Assembly (NCBI GenBank): GCA_007570785.1
Contig: ML660774.1
Location: 2,826,201 to 2,890,200, forward strand
Length of the DNA: 64,000 nt
Reading direction: 5' to 3'
Source of the DNA: Antilocapra americana
Lineage: Eukaryota; Chordata; Mammalia; Artiodactyla; Antilocapridae
The notes beneath the pieces are model-generated. The model was given only the letters and a program-made list of their open reading frames with translations, searched no databases and was not told the origin of the DNA. Below are positions 11,401 through 22,404 of this stretch, piece by piece; position 1 is the first letter of the stretch; the number at the start of each line of letters is the position of its first letter. Position numbers and translations under genes: made by a program.

Positions 11401-13350
11401 AATTTGTCTTCAGTCAACGTTTAAAGATTGTCACTATAGAGACAGTGTGTTGAACCTTGGGCAATGATTTTGAGAAGAGATAAGTAGATGAGTTTTATTT
11501 ACTGTGTGGGCACTGAGGTCTAGACTGAAGTAGTTTTCCAAACAGAGAATAAACAGTAATATTATTTAGTTCCATACTTCTTAACATCTTGCAATGCCCC
11601 CCCATGTTCCTTAAATGATAGGCTTTTCATTTCACATTCACATTCACATGTAGAAAGCCAATAAACACTCTTTCTTTGGCAGCTGTGTAATAAACTCTGA
11701 GCTCTCCGCAAAAGACAAAAAAGAAAATTTGAGAAAAAGCTGCATTCTGATTGCCAGCCAAGAAAATATATTTTTAGAGAAAGAGGACACTTTTTACTTT
11801 GCCTAACCTTGAAACTATTTAGAGTCTTCTTGGACACAAATGGTAACAGATGGAACCATTTTTTCTATACAATCCCAGCTTTAACTATGGTTACTGAGAA
11901 AGGGTATCAAGTGTGTCTAATTTCACATAAGAGCCAACAGTGGACAATTGGTTCAAACTGTGTGGCTCCCGTGAGGCAAGAGTTCATATGAGGAGTGTCA
12001 TTACAAAGTTCCCAGAATGTTAAATAGAAACAAGGAAAATAGTATAGAGTTAAGCACTAATAATCCTTTGATTATCGGGAAGAATTTTCCTGATGGAACA
12101 TCTAGAACCTGAGTGGTGTAAAGTTGGAGATCAGGGAGGAATGGTAGCTAATAAAGAAAAAGAAGGAAAACGTGGAGAAGAAAGAACAAAAGAAAGAAAG
12201 AGGAGAAATTTATGGAAAGAAAGAAAAAATAAAGAGAATAAAAAGGCAAATCTGCAGGTTGCAATGAAAGATTGGCTCTGTAGCAAATGAGAATAAACGT
12301 TAGAAATAGGCAGCTAGAGAGCTATTTCCCATTAATGGGATTTTTATAAGATGCTAGTCATTGTTGCTTGGACAAATCTGCTCCATTTAAAGGGCCAAGG
12401 GATATATTTGGGTAAATGATTGCTATTTCAAATAAGAAAGTATACAATTTCCACTAGTGGGATAGTAAAAATCACCCTCTTTGATTAAAGAGATATGAAC
12501 AAGAGCTTCCAAGGATTGAGAATAAACAGCCCAATTCCGAGTACACTTAAAGAAACATCAAAAGAGACACCCAAACAAATGCAATCTTACCACGTAGCCA
12601 CGTCCCTAGAGAACATCAACTTGTATTACATGTAGGCATATAAAATAGAAGGAAATGACTCAGTTATTTTCTCAGTGCAACAATTCATACTCCTTTCAAT
12701 TGCCAGTGTAGTCTGTCAGTAAGCAAAGGAAAACTGAGTCTCTCAGAGGAAACCCAAGCTCTTCTCAGTATGACTAATATTCGGATATATAGATAATGAA
12801 CTATATAAGGATGCTAAAAAATTAAAGATACATTCACTTTTATATGGTGTTTTAACTACCTGATTTATTTTAAAAAATACACTCAACTCCTTGAAAAGTA
12901 ATGATCTCTGTAGTAATCTGGTTGCATAGTTGCCCAGTATTAATGCATGTTTTCAGCAGGGAAAACCACTTAGAGGTTAATTAATCAGATTTTTCAAATT
13001 TATCCATGGCTATTATGTGAGTAAATGGTATTAGTTACAATTATTTTGTCAAAAAATATAGACAAAAAAGGTTTCTAAAAAGCAAATATATTAACTTATG
13101 CAACTGGAAATTCTGGAGCATATCATTAATTTCAGGCATGCATGGATCCAGAAACTCAAACAATGTCAGAATTAAATTATCCTCTCTTGATCTTTCAGTT
13201 TTGCTTTCATCTTCATTTGGTTCATTCACAGGATGGCTCTCCCTTCAGGATGGTCCCTAAAAGCTTCTAGCTTATACTTTTTCATCTCTATCAAAAAATA
13301 TTATAATAAATTCTGATTGGGTCATGTAATCATACTTCAACAAATAATGG
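8402..13350. other. Long repeat-poor stretch with no gene recognised
   Basis: Nearly 5 kb with only weak repeat traces, one of the longest such stretches in the window. Near 9210-9290 there is an L2/MIR-like tail. ORFs at 8415-8714, 9342-9695 and 11562-11837 lack domains, signal peptides or codon patterns that I could use to support a gene. A purine-rich tract lies at 12150-12247. Conserved regulatory DNA could be present, but I cannot demonstrate it. Confidence 0.4.
12150..12247. repeat. GAAA-rich purine tract
   Basis: A purine-dominated stretch (AAAGAAAAAGAAGGAAAACG, AAAGAAAGAAAGAGG and similar). It yields a lysine/glutamate-rich ORF (12093-12290) that is a composition artefact. Confidence 0.8.
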
Positions 13351-13353
13351 TAG

Positions 13354-13581
13354 TTTGCTGCAAGTGAAGCACTGTTGGACAAGCCTGGGTCCTGTAGCCC
13401 CGAACCAGAAGCAAAAGCGGCATTGTCAGAGAGTGACAGAGAAAACTCAGGTGTTAGTTATCAGAAAGATGTGGTAAAAGCAGCAGGACCAGTTAAAAAA
13501 AAAAAGGACACTTCAAAAACCAGTCCTACAAAACATCTTGCATCTTTGCGACACAAGTCATATTTCATTGGGCAAGCATAA
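13354..13581 (+). pseudogene. Coding-like fragment, unknown protein (exon or retrocopy)
   Basis: An open frame after a TAG at 13351 encodes about 75 residues rich in Ser, Glu, Lys and Pro: SCSPEPEAKAALSESDREN, then VKKKKDTSKTSPTKH, ending YFIGQA and a stop at 13579-13581. Its composition resembles a disordered nuclear-protein segment with a basic KKKK cluster, unlike the surrounding AT-rich DNA. There is no in-frame ATG (a TTG sits at 13375), no clear splice sites, and no poly(A) tail directly downstream. It may be a decayed retrocopy, a terminal exon, or chance. I do not recognise the protein. Confidence 0.35.
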
Positions 13582-13755
13582 GAGCTTATTGTGAATTGTT
13601 TTAATTTTATTAAAACATGATTAATGAGAAATAGAATATAAAATTCATTACATATTATAAGTACAAAATTATTGCTTCAGTTACTGCCTCTAATAGCTCT
13701 CTTACGTACTGACCCTGAAATCACTAAGAAAGATTTCACCTATTCTAACACATCA

Positions 13756-14371
13756 TTCAGTTCAGTTCAGTCGCTCAATCATGTCTGACTCTTTTTGACC
13801 CCATGGACTGCAGCACAGCAGGCTTCTCTCCATCACCAACTCCCAGAGCTTGCTCAGACTCGTGTCCATTGAGTCGGTGATGCCATCCAACCATCTCATC
13901 CTCTGTCATCCCCTTCTCCTCTTGCCCTCAATCTTTCCCAGCAACAAGGTCTTTTCAAATGAGTCAGCTCTTGGCATTAGGTGGCCAGAGTATTGGAGTT
14001 TCAGCTTCAGCGTCAGTCCTTCCAATGAATATTCAGGACTGATTTCCTTTAGGATGGACTGGTTGGATCTCCCTGCAGTCCAAGGGACTCTCAAGAGTAT
14101 TCTCCAACACCGTAGTTCAAAAGCATCAATTCTTCAGTTTTCAGCTTTCTTTATAGTCCAACTCTCACATCCATACATGACTGGAAAAATTATAGCTTTG
14201 ACTAGATGGACGTTTGTTGGGAAAGTAATGTCTCTGCTTTTTAATATGCTGTCTAGTTTAGTCATAACTTTTCTCCCAAGGAGCAAGTGTCTTTTAATTT
14301 CATGGCTGCATTCACCATATGCAGCTATTTTGGAGCCCAGAAAAATAAACTCTGTCACTGTTTCCTTGCTT
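13756..14371 (-). mobile_element. BovB LINE 3' fragment
   Basis: Reverse-orientation BovB. It opens with TTCAGTTCAGTTCAGTCGCT (the family 3' end) and runs through CATCTCATCCTCTGTCATCC to the region just after the RT catalytic box (TTTTGGAGCCCAG). Long pseudo-ORFs on both strands (13850-14386, 14134-14358) are BovB antisense or decayed sense sequence. Confidence 0.95.
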
Positions 14372-15061
14372 CAGGTAATGGCCTAATATTAGTTGCCTTC
14401 TAAAAGATCTGTTTATGCCAAGAAATGTAAGAACTATTGTTTCCAGATTTGTTGCTATTTAGTCCATTGTGGAGGTTGAAGTAGACATAGAAAAATAAAG
14501 GCAAGTGAACTCTTTTTCCTTGCTATTTACATAGCTGAATTATGAAATGGTTGCAGTATTTCCTAGTTGTACTAGAAATAATCAAGCCACTGGAACATAG
14601 TTCTCCCTTAAACAGTACCTGTTTTTATTACTCATACTTTTTAAAATGATTATTTAGTGATAACTCCTTGTTCTTTTTAATGGATTTGCAATCCTTCTAT
14701 ATAATTGACAAATAGATATAAGTACTTTATGGTGAAAATATTTAACACTCTTTCCATTCTGAAAGATGATACATTATTCCTTTAGCAACACATTTACCAT
14801 TTTGTTGTTGCTTACTGTATTTTGTTAAGAACCAAAATGCCACTTTAATGAAGAAAGTTTTTGTCTAAAATATGTCAGTTTTGACATTTCTTTTTTCAAA
14901 GTTCAGTAAAGCAAAGTCATTTTTATGTGAAATACCAAAATAATAATAAATCTTTCTTAGCATTCCATTTCTCAGCATGAAAACTCTTAGCTGATCTTCT
15001 GCAAGAAGCCAGTGAATGAAGCAGAAGAGAAAGGCAAGACTTGAAATTCCATTACTCCTTA
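14372..15061. other. Intergenic sequence, nothing recognised
   Basis: AT-rich sequence between two minus-strand BovB fragments, with no ORF or repeat recognised. Confidence 0.45.
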
Positions 15062-15372
15062 TCAGTTCAGTTCATGTCCAACTCTCTAAGAACCCATGAA
15101 TCACAGCACACCAGGCCTCCCTGTTCATCACCAACTCCCAGAGTCTACCCAAACCCATGTCTATCAAGTCAGTGTTGCCATCCAGCCATCTCATCCTCTG
15201 CCGTCCCCTTCTCCTCCTGCCCGCAATCCTTCCCAGCATTAGGGTCTTTTCCAATGAGTCAACTCTTTGTGTGAGGTGGCCAAAGTATTGGAGTTTCAGC
15301 TTCAACATCAGTCCTTCCAATGACCACCCAGGACTGACCTCCTTTTGGATGGACTGGTTGGATCTTCTCCAC
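15062..15372 (-). mobile_element. BovB LINE 3'-terminal fragment
   Basis: Reverse BovB tail from CAGTTCAGTTCATGTCCAAC to GATGGACTGGTTGGATCTTC. The antisense frame 15320-15072 still shows KLKLQYFGHL and RMRWLDGNTD from the BovB C-terminus. About 300 bases remain. Confidence 0.93.
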
Positions 15373-15977
15373 CACCACTCCTTATGGAAACCACCATATT
15401 ATGAATTCAATGTTTTTCAGATCTAGGAACAAAAGGTTTTCAGATTTCTTTTTCTGGCTGTTGTATATCTTATTGTAACTCAGACAACACAGGCCAGCCC
15501 ACAGGAAGAAATCACAGATTGAATTATATACTGACTACCATGGTAAAGAAAGAAATGCAGACCGAAAAAAAAATCTAATTTACTGATAACAAGGAAAATC
15601 TGGAAGAAAATTTATACAGCACTTTTGTAAAAATGGAAATACACTTCGGTACAGATGGATTGTCTTAAATTTTCAAAGTTTAGTTAAAATTTTAAGTGCT
15701 AAATTTTCAGTGACAATGTATGGCAAGAGTTATCATGTAGCTATGGAACAGATATTCAAAATATATAAGGATTCTTTTACCATTGATACCAAAGGCATGC
15801 ATGTACCATTTATTTCTTTAATTTTCAAATGTGAAACATAGCTAAGGAACTGATTTTACTCACATCACTTCTGATGAGCGGCATCTTTTACAATATGACT
15901 CGCCACTCTCAAATACTATTTGGCTATTCTACAGCTCAGCTCAATTCTGACACTGTCTGCCTGGAACTAGCATCAGA
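15373..15977. other. Intergenic sequence, nothing recognised
   Basis: No ORF or repeat recognised. A-rich stretches occur near 15560-15620. Confidence 0.45.
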
Positions 15978-16102
15978 TTCCAGGTGGCTCAGTGGTAAAG
16001 AATTTGTCTGCAGTGCAGGAGACAAGGAGACATGAGTTTGATCTCTGGGTCAGGAAGATCCCCTGGAGGAGAAAATGGTAACCCTCTCCCATATTCTCGC
16101 CT
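15978..16102 (+). mobile_element. Bov-tA SINE, 5' half, fused to BovB
   Basis: Forward tRNA-derived half (GTGGCTCAGTGGTAAAGAAT, CAGGAAGATCCCCTGGAGGA) that stops at CTCGCCT and passes directly into BovB sequence. The BovB-derived 3' portion expected for Bov-tA is replaced by an internal BovB segment. Confidence 0.85.
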
Positions 16103-16654
16103 TAGAAATCAAAAGATGCTTGCTCTTTGGAAGTCAAACTATGAAAAATCTAGACAGCATATTAAAAAGCAAAGACGTTCCTTTGCCAACAAAAGTTCAT
16201 ATAGTCAAAGCTATGGTTTTCCCACTAGCCATGTACAGATGTAAGAGTTGTACCACAAGAAAGCTGAGCACCAAAGAATTGATGCTTTCAAACTGTGGTG
16301 CTGGAGAAGACTCTAGAGAGTCTCTTGGACAGCAAGATCAAACTAGTTAATCCTAAAGGAAATCAACCCTTAATATTCACTGGAAGGACTGATACTGAAT
16401 ATGAAGCTCCAATACTATGGCCATCTGATGCAAAGAATCAATTCATTGGGAAAGACCCTGATGCTGGGAAAGATTGAAGGCAAAAGGAGAAGGGAGAGCA
16501 GCAGAGGGTAAGGTGGCTAGATAGTATCACCAGCTCAATGGCATGAATTTGAGCAAACTCCAGGAGAGAGGGGATGACACAGAAGCCTGGTGTGCTGCAG
16601 TCGACAGGGTCACAAAGATTCAGATATGACTTAGCAAGTGAACAACTACAACTG
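16103..16654 (+). mobile_element. BovB LINE 3' fragment joined to a Bov-tA half
   Basis: Begins in the thumb region (AAATCAAAAGATGCTTGCTC) and continues to the tail CTTAGCAAGTGAACAACTAC. Frame fragments at 16075-16350 and 16295-16477 are the decayed BovB C-terminal region; the first starts in the SINE and runs across the junction. Divergence is higher than for most BovB copies here. Confidence 0.92.
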
Positions 16655-16859
16655 CTCCCTCCTGCTGAATTTTCAATGTTCATTTCCACCCTTTTTGGGT
16701 TTTTCTCCTTAATATATATAACTTTGTAACATTACATTTTTTAATGTATATATATTATTTATTACAGTCCTAATCCAGATAGGAGTAGGAAGATGCATCT
16801 ACATTTCTAATCAAGATAGGAACTTTAAGGAGAATCAGATTTTATTTACTGTATTTTTT

Positions 16860-16955
16860 GGTCACTATTGGATCCCCAGAACCTAGAACAGTGCCTTGCA
16901 CAAAAGAAGCATATGAGCATTTGTTAATTTAAATTAACAAATGAATAAATATGTA
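16860..16955 (+). mobile_element. L2 LINE 3' end
   Basis: The motif CCCCAGAACCTAGAACAGTG, then CCTTGCACA, a degenerate position and an ATTTGTTAA / AATGAATAAAT tail, matches the conserved 3' end of mammalian L2. It contains a 24-bp perfect palindrome at 16919-16942. Confidence 0.75.
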
Positions 16956-17954
16956 GGAATTAATGCAAATCAGCAAAAAACAGTCTAATAAAAATTGGTG
17001 AAGAATATCAGCAGGCAATTTAAGAAAGATTAGTGAAAAGCCAGTGGAAGATATTCAAATTCAGTAGTGATCAGATAATAAAAATTAAAACAACAAAGAG
17101 ATATTTTACTGCATAGACAATTAAAGTTTTTAAAAATATATGTATAAAAGAGAATAGGAAATACAGACATCATTACACTTGGCTGCTGACAGCACAGACC
17201 CCATCCATTCCAAACAGCATTACAGCAATAAGTGCTCTATTAAATGTAAATACCATATGACCTATGAATTCCTTTCTTTGGAATTCATACCAAACACACA
17301 CACCACCATCTTATACAGATCTAGAAAGGGTACTTTCAAATAGGATGTATATTGCAATTGTGTTGAAGATATAGGTGAAGGCATGATGCTTCTCACTGAA
17401 AGAAGAGATGAATTCCCACTGTAGAATACTAGACCACAGCAATAGTAGCTTGATCTTAAAGCTGCTGAGTGACAAATATAAGTAATGAATTGAAGTTTAC
17501 AATCTAAGCAAATAATAGCAAATATAACAAAAAATAGAAAAAAGATAGGAGGATATATGTGTATATAATATGTATTAGTATAACATAATAGAATAATTGA
17601 TAATGAGTATGGAATGGAATAAAGATTTAAAAGAAATTAATGCTTCCGTCAGTCAATGATAATTCTATAATTAGTGTGCAATCCAATGCACCTGAGCTCC
17701 AAAATCTAAGTAAATAAATCTAGTTTTAAAATTATGCATTCCCGTTTTTAAATAAAGAAAAAAGAAAATTATTAAATTTGTTTTTAAACCAAAAGTTAAG
17801 CAACACTATGCCGTGGGATTTAAAGAGTTATTACAAATAGAAAAAAATGTATAAAGGGTACAATCAAATATTTTTCATTATTAAAAATGCAGATGTTCAA
17901 TAAAACAGGTAAGTATTTAATATCACTAATAATCTCAACCTTCCTCCTGAGAAA
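16956..17954. other. AT-rich intergenic sequence, nothing recognised
   Basis: One kilobase of A-rich sequence with no ORF worth noting. It precedes the nested BovB pair. Confidence 0.45.
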
Positions 17955-18077
17955 TATGTATGCAGGTCAAGAAGCAACAGTTAAAACTGGACATGGAACA
18001 ACAGACTAGTTCCAAATTGGGAAAGGAGTATACCAAGACTGAATATTTTCACCCTGCTCATTTAACTTATATGCAGA
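17955..18077 (+). mobile_element. BovB LINE, outer copy, left part
   Basis: Forward BovB RT sequence from GAAATATGTATGCAGGTCAA to TTTAACTTATATGCAGAC. It breaks off inside the segment that precedes the catalytic box; the element resumes at 18432. A second BovB in opposite orientation fills the break. Confidence 0.9.
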
Positions 18078-18079
18078 CT

Positions 18080-18431
18080 TAGTTTAGTTCAGTCACTCAG
18101 TCCTGTCTGACTCTCTGCAACCCCATGAATCACAGCACACCAGGCCTCCCTGTCCATCACCAACTCCCAGAGTCCACCCAAACCCATATTAATTGAGTGG
18201 GTGACGCCATCCATCCATCTCATCCTCTGTCATCCCCTTCTCCTCCTGCTCCCAATCCTTCCCAGCATTAGGGTCCTTTCTTCTTCGCATGAAGTGCCCA
18301 AAGTATTGGAGTTTCAGCTTTAACATCAGTCCTTCCAGTGAGCACTCAAGACTGATCTCCTTTAGGATGGACTGGTTGGATCTTCTTGCAGACCAAGGGA
18401 CTCTCAGACTTCTCCAACACCACAGTTCCAT
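18080..18431 (-). mobile_element. BovB LINE, inner copy inserted in another BovB
   Basis: Reverse BovB 3' fragment from TAGTTTAGTTCAGTCACTCA to ACACCACAGTTCC, flanked on both sides by collinear parts of a forward BovB. The forward copy loses only a few bases at the junction (around the expected GAGTAC). Confidence 0.92.
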
Positions 18432-18726
18432 CATGAGAAATGCTGGACTGGATGAAGCACGAGCTGGAATCAAGATTGCTGGGAGAAATATTAATAACCT
18501 CAGATACGCAGATGACACTGCCCTTATGGCAGAAAGTAAAGAAGAACTAAAAAGCTTCTTGATGAAAGTGAAAGAGAAGGGTAAGAAAGTTGGCTTAAAG
18601 CTCAACATTCAGAAAACTAAGATCATGGGATCCAGTCCCATCACTTCGTGGCAAATAGATGGGGAAACAATGGAAACAGTGAGAGACTTTATTTTGGGGA
18701 GGCTCCAAAATCACTACAGATGGTGA
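18432..18726 (+). pseudogene. BovB reverse transcriptase remnant with intact YADD box
   Basis: About 98 residues of BovB palm and downstream region in one frame (MRNAGLDEARAGIKIAGRN ... RLQNHYRW). The catalytic Tyr-Ala-Asp-Asp is at 18505-18516. This is the only one of four BovB copies covering this motif here that keeps both aspartates. The frame fails at a shifted segment near 18690 (ILGRLQNHYRW in place of the usual thumb sequence). It is upstream-truncated, so not functional. The open frame appears longer (from 18289) only because it runs through the antisense inner BovB. Confidence 0.88.
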
Positions 18727-19284
18727 CTGCAGCCATGAAATTAAAAGAAACTTGCTCCTTGGAAGAAAAGCTATGAACAATCTAGACAGCATATTAAAAA
18801 GCAGACACTACCTTGCCAACAAAGGTCCATCTAAGTCAAAGTTGTGGGGGTTTTTTAGTAGGTATGTATGGATTCGACAGTTGGAAAGCTCAAAGAAAGC
18901 CGAGCACTGAAGAATTGATGCTTTTGAACTGTGGTGTTGGAGAAGACTCTTGAGAGTCTCTTGTACTGCAGGGAGATCCCACCAGTCCATCCTAAAGAAA
19001 ATCAGACCTGAATACTCATTGGAAGGACTGATGCTGAAGCTAAAGCTGAAACCCCAATACTTAGGCCACCTGAAGTGAATAACTGACTCATTGGAAAAGA
19101 CCGTGATGCTGGGAAAGACTGAAGGCAGGAGAAGGGGAAAAGAGAAGGTTGAGATGGTTGGTGGTATCACCAACTCAATGGACATGAATTTGAGTAAGCT
19201 ATGGGAGTGGTGATGGAGGGAAGCCTGGCGTGCTACAGAGTTGCAAAGAGTGGGACACGACTGAGCAACTAAACTGAACTGAAT
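18432..19284 (+). mobile_element. BovB LINE, outer copy, right part
   Basis: Resumes at ATCATGAGAAATGCTGGACT and reaches the family terminus GAGCAACTAAACTGAACTGA. With the left part it makes a BovB of about 0.98 kb, interrupted by 350 bases. The stretch around 18840-18860 (GTGGGGGTTTTTTAG) is disrupted. Confidence 0.95.
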
Positions 19285-19485
19285 AATCACAAAAATGAAT
19301 CTTGGATCTTGGTTAGGAAACCATATTTTTGCATGCCAAAATGGCATCATTTACTCATCATTTAGGACTGATACTCAGCCCTGTGAGGTGCAAAGAGCAT
19401 GAAAAATAAGTATTGCTAAAATCAGTATATATTAGCATAGCTGTTTTAAAGGATGTTCTGAAAAGAAAAATGCATGTGTAAAGAA

Positions 19486-19690
19486 GGGCTCCCCTGGTGC
19501 CTCAGATATTAAAGAATCTGTCTGCAGTTTGGGAGACATGAGTTCGATCCCTTGGTTGGGAAGATCCCCTAGAGGAGAGCATGACAACCCATTCCAGTAC
19601 TCTTGCCTGGAGAATCCCAATGACAGTGGAGCCTGGCAGGCTACAGTTCGTAGGTTCACAAATAGTCAGACATGACTGAGCAATTAAACA
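19486..19690 (+). mobile_element. Bov-tA SINE, near full length
   Basis: Forward SINE from GGGCTCCCCTGGTGCCTCAG, through GAAGATCCCCTAGAGGAGAG and AGTACTCTTGCCTGGAGAAT, to ACATGACTGAGCAATTAAAC. Confidence 0.92.
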
Positions 19691-20009
19691 CATATGTACA
19701 GAAAATCTAATTATTGTTTTTTATCTTAATAAAATAACCAAAAATATTCTCAGAGATCTAAATCAATGTTGTTCTTAGATGTAATATTGGGAGTGGTAAA
19801 CTATTAAAAATAACCTAATAGTCAAGAAAAATGAATTAATTTTTTAAAAAAATGGTATATACACTTTTTAATAAATATTATGTAACTATAAAATATGTTT
19901 TGAAAGAATAAGTAAACAATATAAAATATTTTAACAAGGCAGAAAAGAGCAGATGCCAAAAGAGTATTGCAACATATTATCAAAATAATGCTAAAAGAAG
20001 ACTAAATTT

Positions 20010-20053
20010 ATGGGGTGTGTGTGTGTGTGTGTGTGCACGTGTGCATGTGTGTC
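20010..20053. repeat. (TG)n microsatellite
   Basis: A run of about 11 GT units followed by degenerate GCACGTGTGCATGTGTGT. It directly abuts the 3' end of the next BovB. Confidence 0.95.
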
Positions 20054-20997
20054 AGTTCAGTTCAGTTGCTCAGTCATGTCTGACTCTTTGAGACCCCATG
20101 AACTGCAGCATGCCAGGCTTCCCTGTCCACCAACATCTCCTGGAACTTACTCAAACCCATATCCATTGAGTTGGTGATGCCATCCAACCATCTCATCTTC
20201 TGTCATCCCCTTTTCCTCCCACATTCAATCATTCCTAGCATCAGGGTCTTTTGTAGTCAGTTCTTTGCATCAAGTGCTCAAAGTGTTGGAGTTTCAATTT
20301 CAGCTTCAGTCCTTCCAATGAATATTCAAGACTGATTTCATTTAGGATGGACTGGTTGGATCTCCTTGCAGTTCAAAGGACTCTAAAGAGTCTTCTCCAA
20401 CAGCACAGTTCAATAGCATCAATTCTTTGGCACTCAGCTTTTGTTATAGTCCAACTCTCACATTCATACATGACTACTGAAAAAACCATAGCTTTGACCA
20501 GATGGACTTTGTTGGCAAAATAATGTCTATGCTTTTTATATGCTGTCTAGATTTGTCATAACTTTTCTTTCAAGGAGCAAACATCTTTTAATTTCACGGC
20601 TGCAGTCACCATCTGCAATGATTTTGGAGCCCCCCAAATAAAACCTGTCACTGTTTCCACTGTTTTCCCATCTATTTTCCATGACTGATAGGACTGGATG
20701 CCATGATCTTAGTTTTCTGAATGTTAAGTTTTAATGCAACTTTTACACTCTCCTCTTTCACTTTCATCAAGAGGTTCTTTAGTTCTTCTTCCCTTTCTGC
20801 CATAAGGGTGGTGTCATTTGCATATCTGAGGTTATTTATATTTTTCCTGGCAATCTTGATTCCAGCTTGTGCTTCCTTCAGTTCAGCATTTCTTCATGAT
20901 GTACTCTGCATATAAGCTAAATAAGAAGGGTGACAATATACAGCCTTGACATACTCCTTTTCCTATTTGGGACTAGTCTGTTGTTCCATGTTCAGTT

Positions 20998-21441
20998 CTA
21001 ACTGTAGCTTCTTGACCTGCATACAGAATTCTCAGGAGGCAGGTCAGGTGGTCTGGTAGTCCCATCTTTCAGAATTTTCCAGTTTGTTATGATCCACACA
21101 GTCAATGGCTTTGGCATAGTCAATAAAAGAGAAGTAGATATTTTCTGGAACTCTCTTGCTTTTTCAACGATCCAGCAGATGTTGGCAATTTGATCTCTGG
21201 TTACTTTGCCTTCTCTAAATTCAGCTTGAACATCTGGAGGTTCCCAGTTCATGTACTGTTGAAGCCTGGCTAGCAGAATTTTAAGCCTTACTTTGCTAGT
21301 TTGCGAGATGAGTGCTATTGTGCAGTAGTTTGAGCATTTTGGGGCATTACTTTTCTTTGGGATTGGAATGAAAAATGACCTTGTCCAGGCCTGTGGCCAT
21401 TGCTGAATTTTCCAAATTTGCTGGCATTCTGAATACAGCAC
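20998..21441 (-). pseudogene. BovB RT remnant, fingers and early palm
   Basis: 147-residue frame with FFIPIPKKSNAPKCSNYCTI (RT fingers region) and VQAEFREGKVTRDQIANIC (the block before the palm). It shifts frame before the catalytic box, which lies at 20813-20824 and reads Tyr-Ala-Asn-Asp on the minus strand. Confidence 0.85.
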
Positions 21442-21597
21442 TTTTACAGCATCATCTTTTAGGATTTGAAATAGTTATTCTGGAATTCCATCACCTCCAT
21501 TAGCTTTGTTCATAGTGATGCTTCCTAAGACCCACTTGACTTCACATTCCAGGATGTTTGGCTCTAGTGAGTGATTACACCATCATGATTTTCTGGG

Positions 21598-21927
21598 TCA
21601 TGATCTTTTATTGGATAGTTCTTCTGTGTATTCTTGCCACCTCTTTTTAATATCTTCTTCTGTTAGGTCCATATCATTTCTGTCCTTTATTGAGCCCATC
21701 TTTGCATGAAATGTTCCCTTTGTATCTCTGATTTTCTTGAAGAGATCTCTAGTCTTTTCCATTCTATTGTTTTCCTCTATTTCTTTGCATTGATCGCTGA
21801 GGAAGGCTTTCTTATCTCCCCTTGCTATTCTTTGGAACTCTGCTTTCAAATGGTTGTAACTTTCCTTTTCTCCTTTGCCTTTCACTTCTCTTCTTTTCAC
21901 AGTTATTTGTAAGGCTTCCTCAGACAA
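21598..21927 (-). pseudogene. BovB linker region between endonuclease and RT
   Basis: 109-residue charged frame (MEKTRDLFKKIRDTKGTFHA, MDLTEEDIKKRWQEYTEELS) typical of the BovB inter-domain region. It is collinear with the RT remnant downstream on the minus strand. Confidence 0.82.
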
Positions 21928-22404
21928 CCATTTTGTCTTTTGCAGGTCTTTTTATTGGGGATGGTCTTGATCACTGCCTCCTTTACAATGTCATGAACCT
22001 CCATCCACAGTTCTTCAGGCACTCTATCAGATTTAATTCCTTGTATCCATCTGCCCCTTCCACTGTATAATCATAAGGGATTTGATTTAGGTCATACCTG
22101 AATGGTGTAGTTGGTTTCCCTACTTTCTTCAATTTCAATCTGATTTTGGCACTTAGGAGTTCATGATCTGAGCCACAATCAGCTTCTGGTCTTGTTTTCG
22201 CTGACTGTATAGAGCTTCTCCATCTTTGGCTGCAAAGAATATGATAAAGCTGATTTTGGTATTGACCATCTGGTGATGTCCAAGTGTAGTCTTCCCTTGT
22301 GTTGTTGGAAGAGGTTTTCTGCTATGACTAGTGCATTCTCTTGGCAAAATTCTCTCTATTATCCTTTGCCCTGCTTCATTCTGTACACCAAGGCCAAATT
22401 TGCA

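Larger units (their letters stand above)
20052..22404 (-). mobile_element. BovB LINE, 2.35 kb, longest copy in the window
   Basis: Reverse BovB starting at its 3' end (TCAGTTCAGTTCAGTTGCTC) and reaching back through RT and the linker into the C-terminal part of the apurinic-type endonuclease. The endonuclease Ser-Asp-His motif is readable at 22163-22171. It is 5'-truncated relative to the roughly 3.2-kb family length. Frame fragments lie at 22413-22153 (endonuclease), 21927-21598 (linker) and 21441-20998 (RT), all separated by frameshifts and stops. Confidence 0.96.

Noticed and set aside
12093..12290. Lysine/glutamate-rich 65-residue ORF
   Set aside because: Arises from a GAAA-rich purine tract; composition alone explains the open frame.
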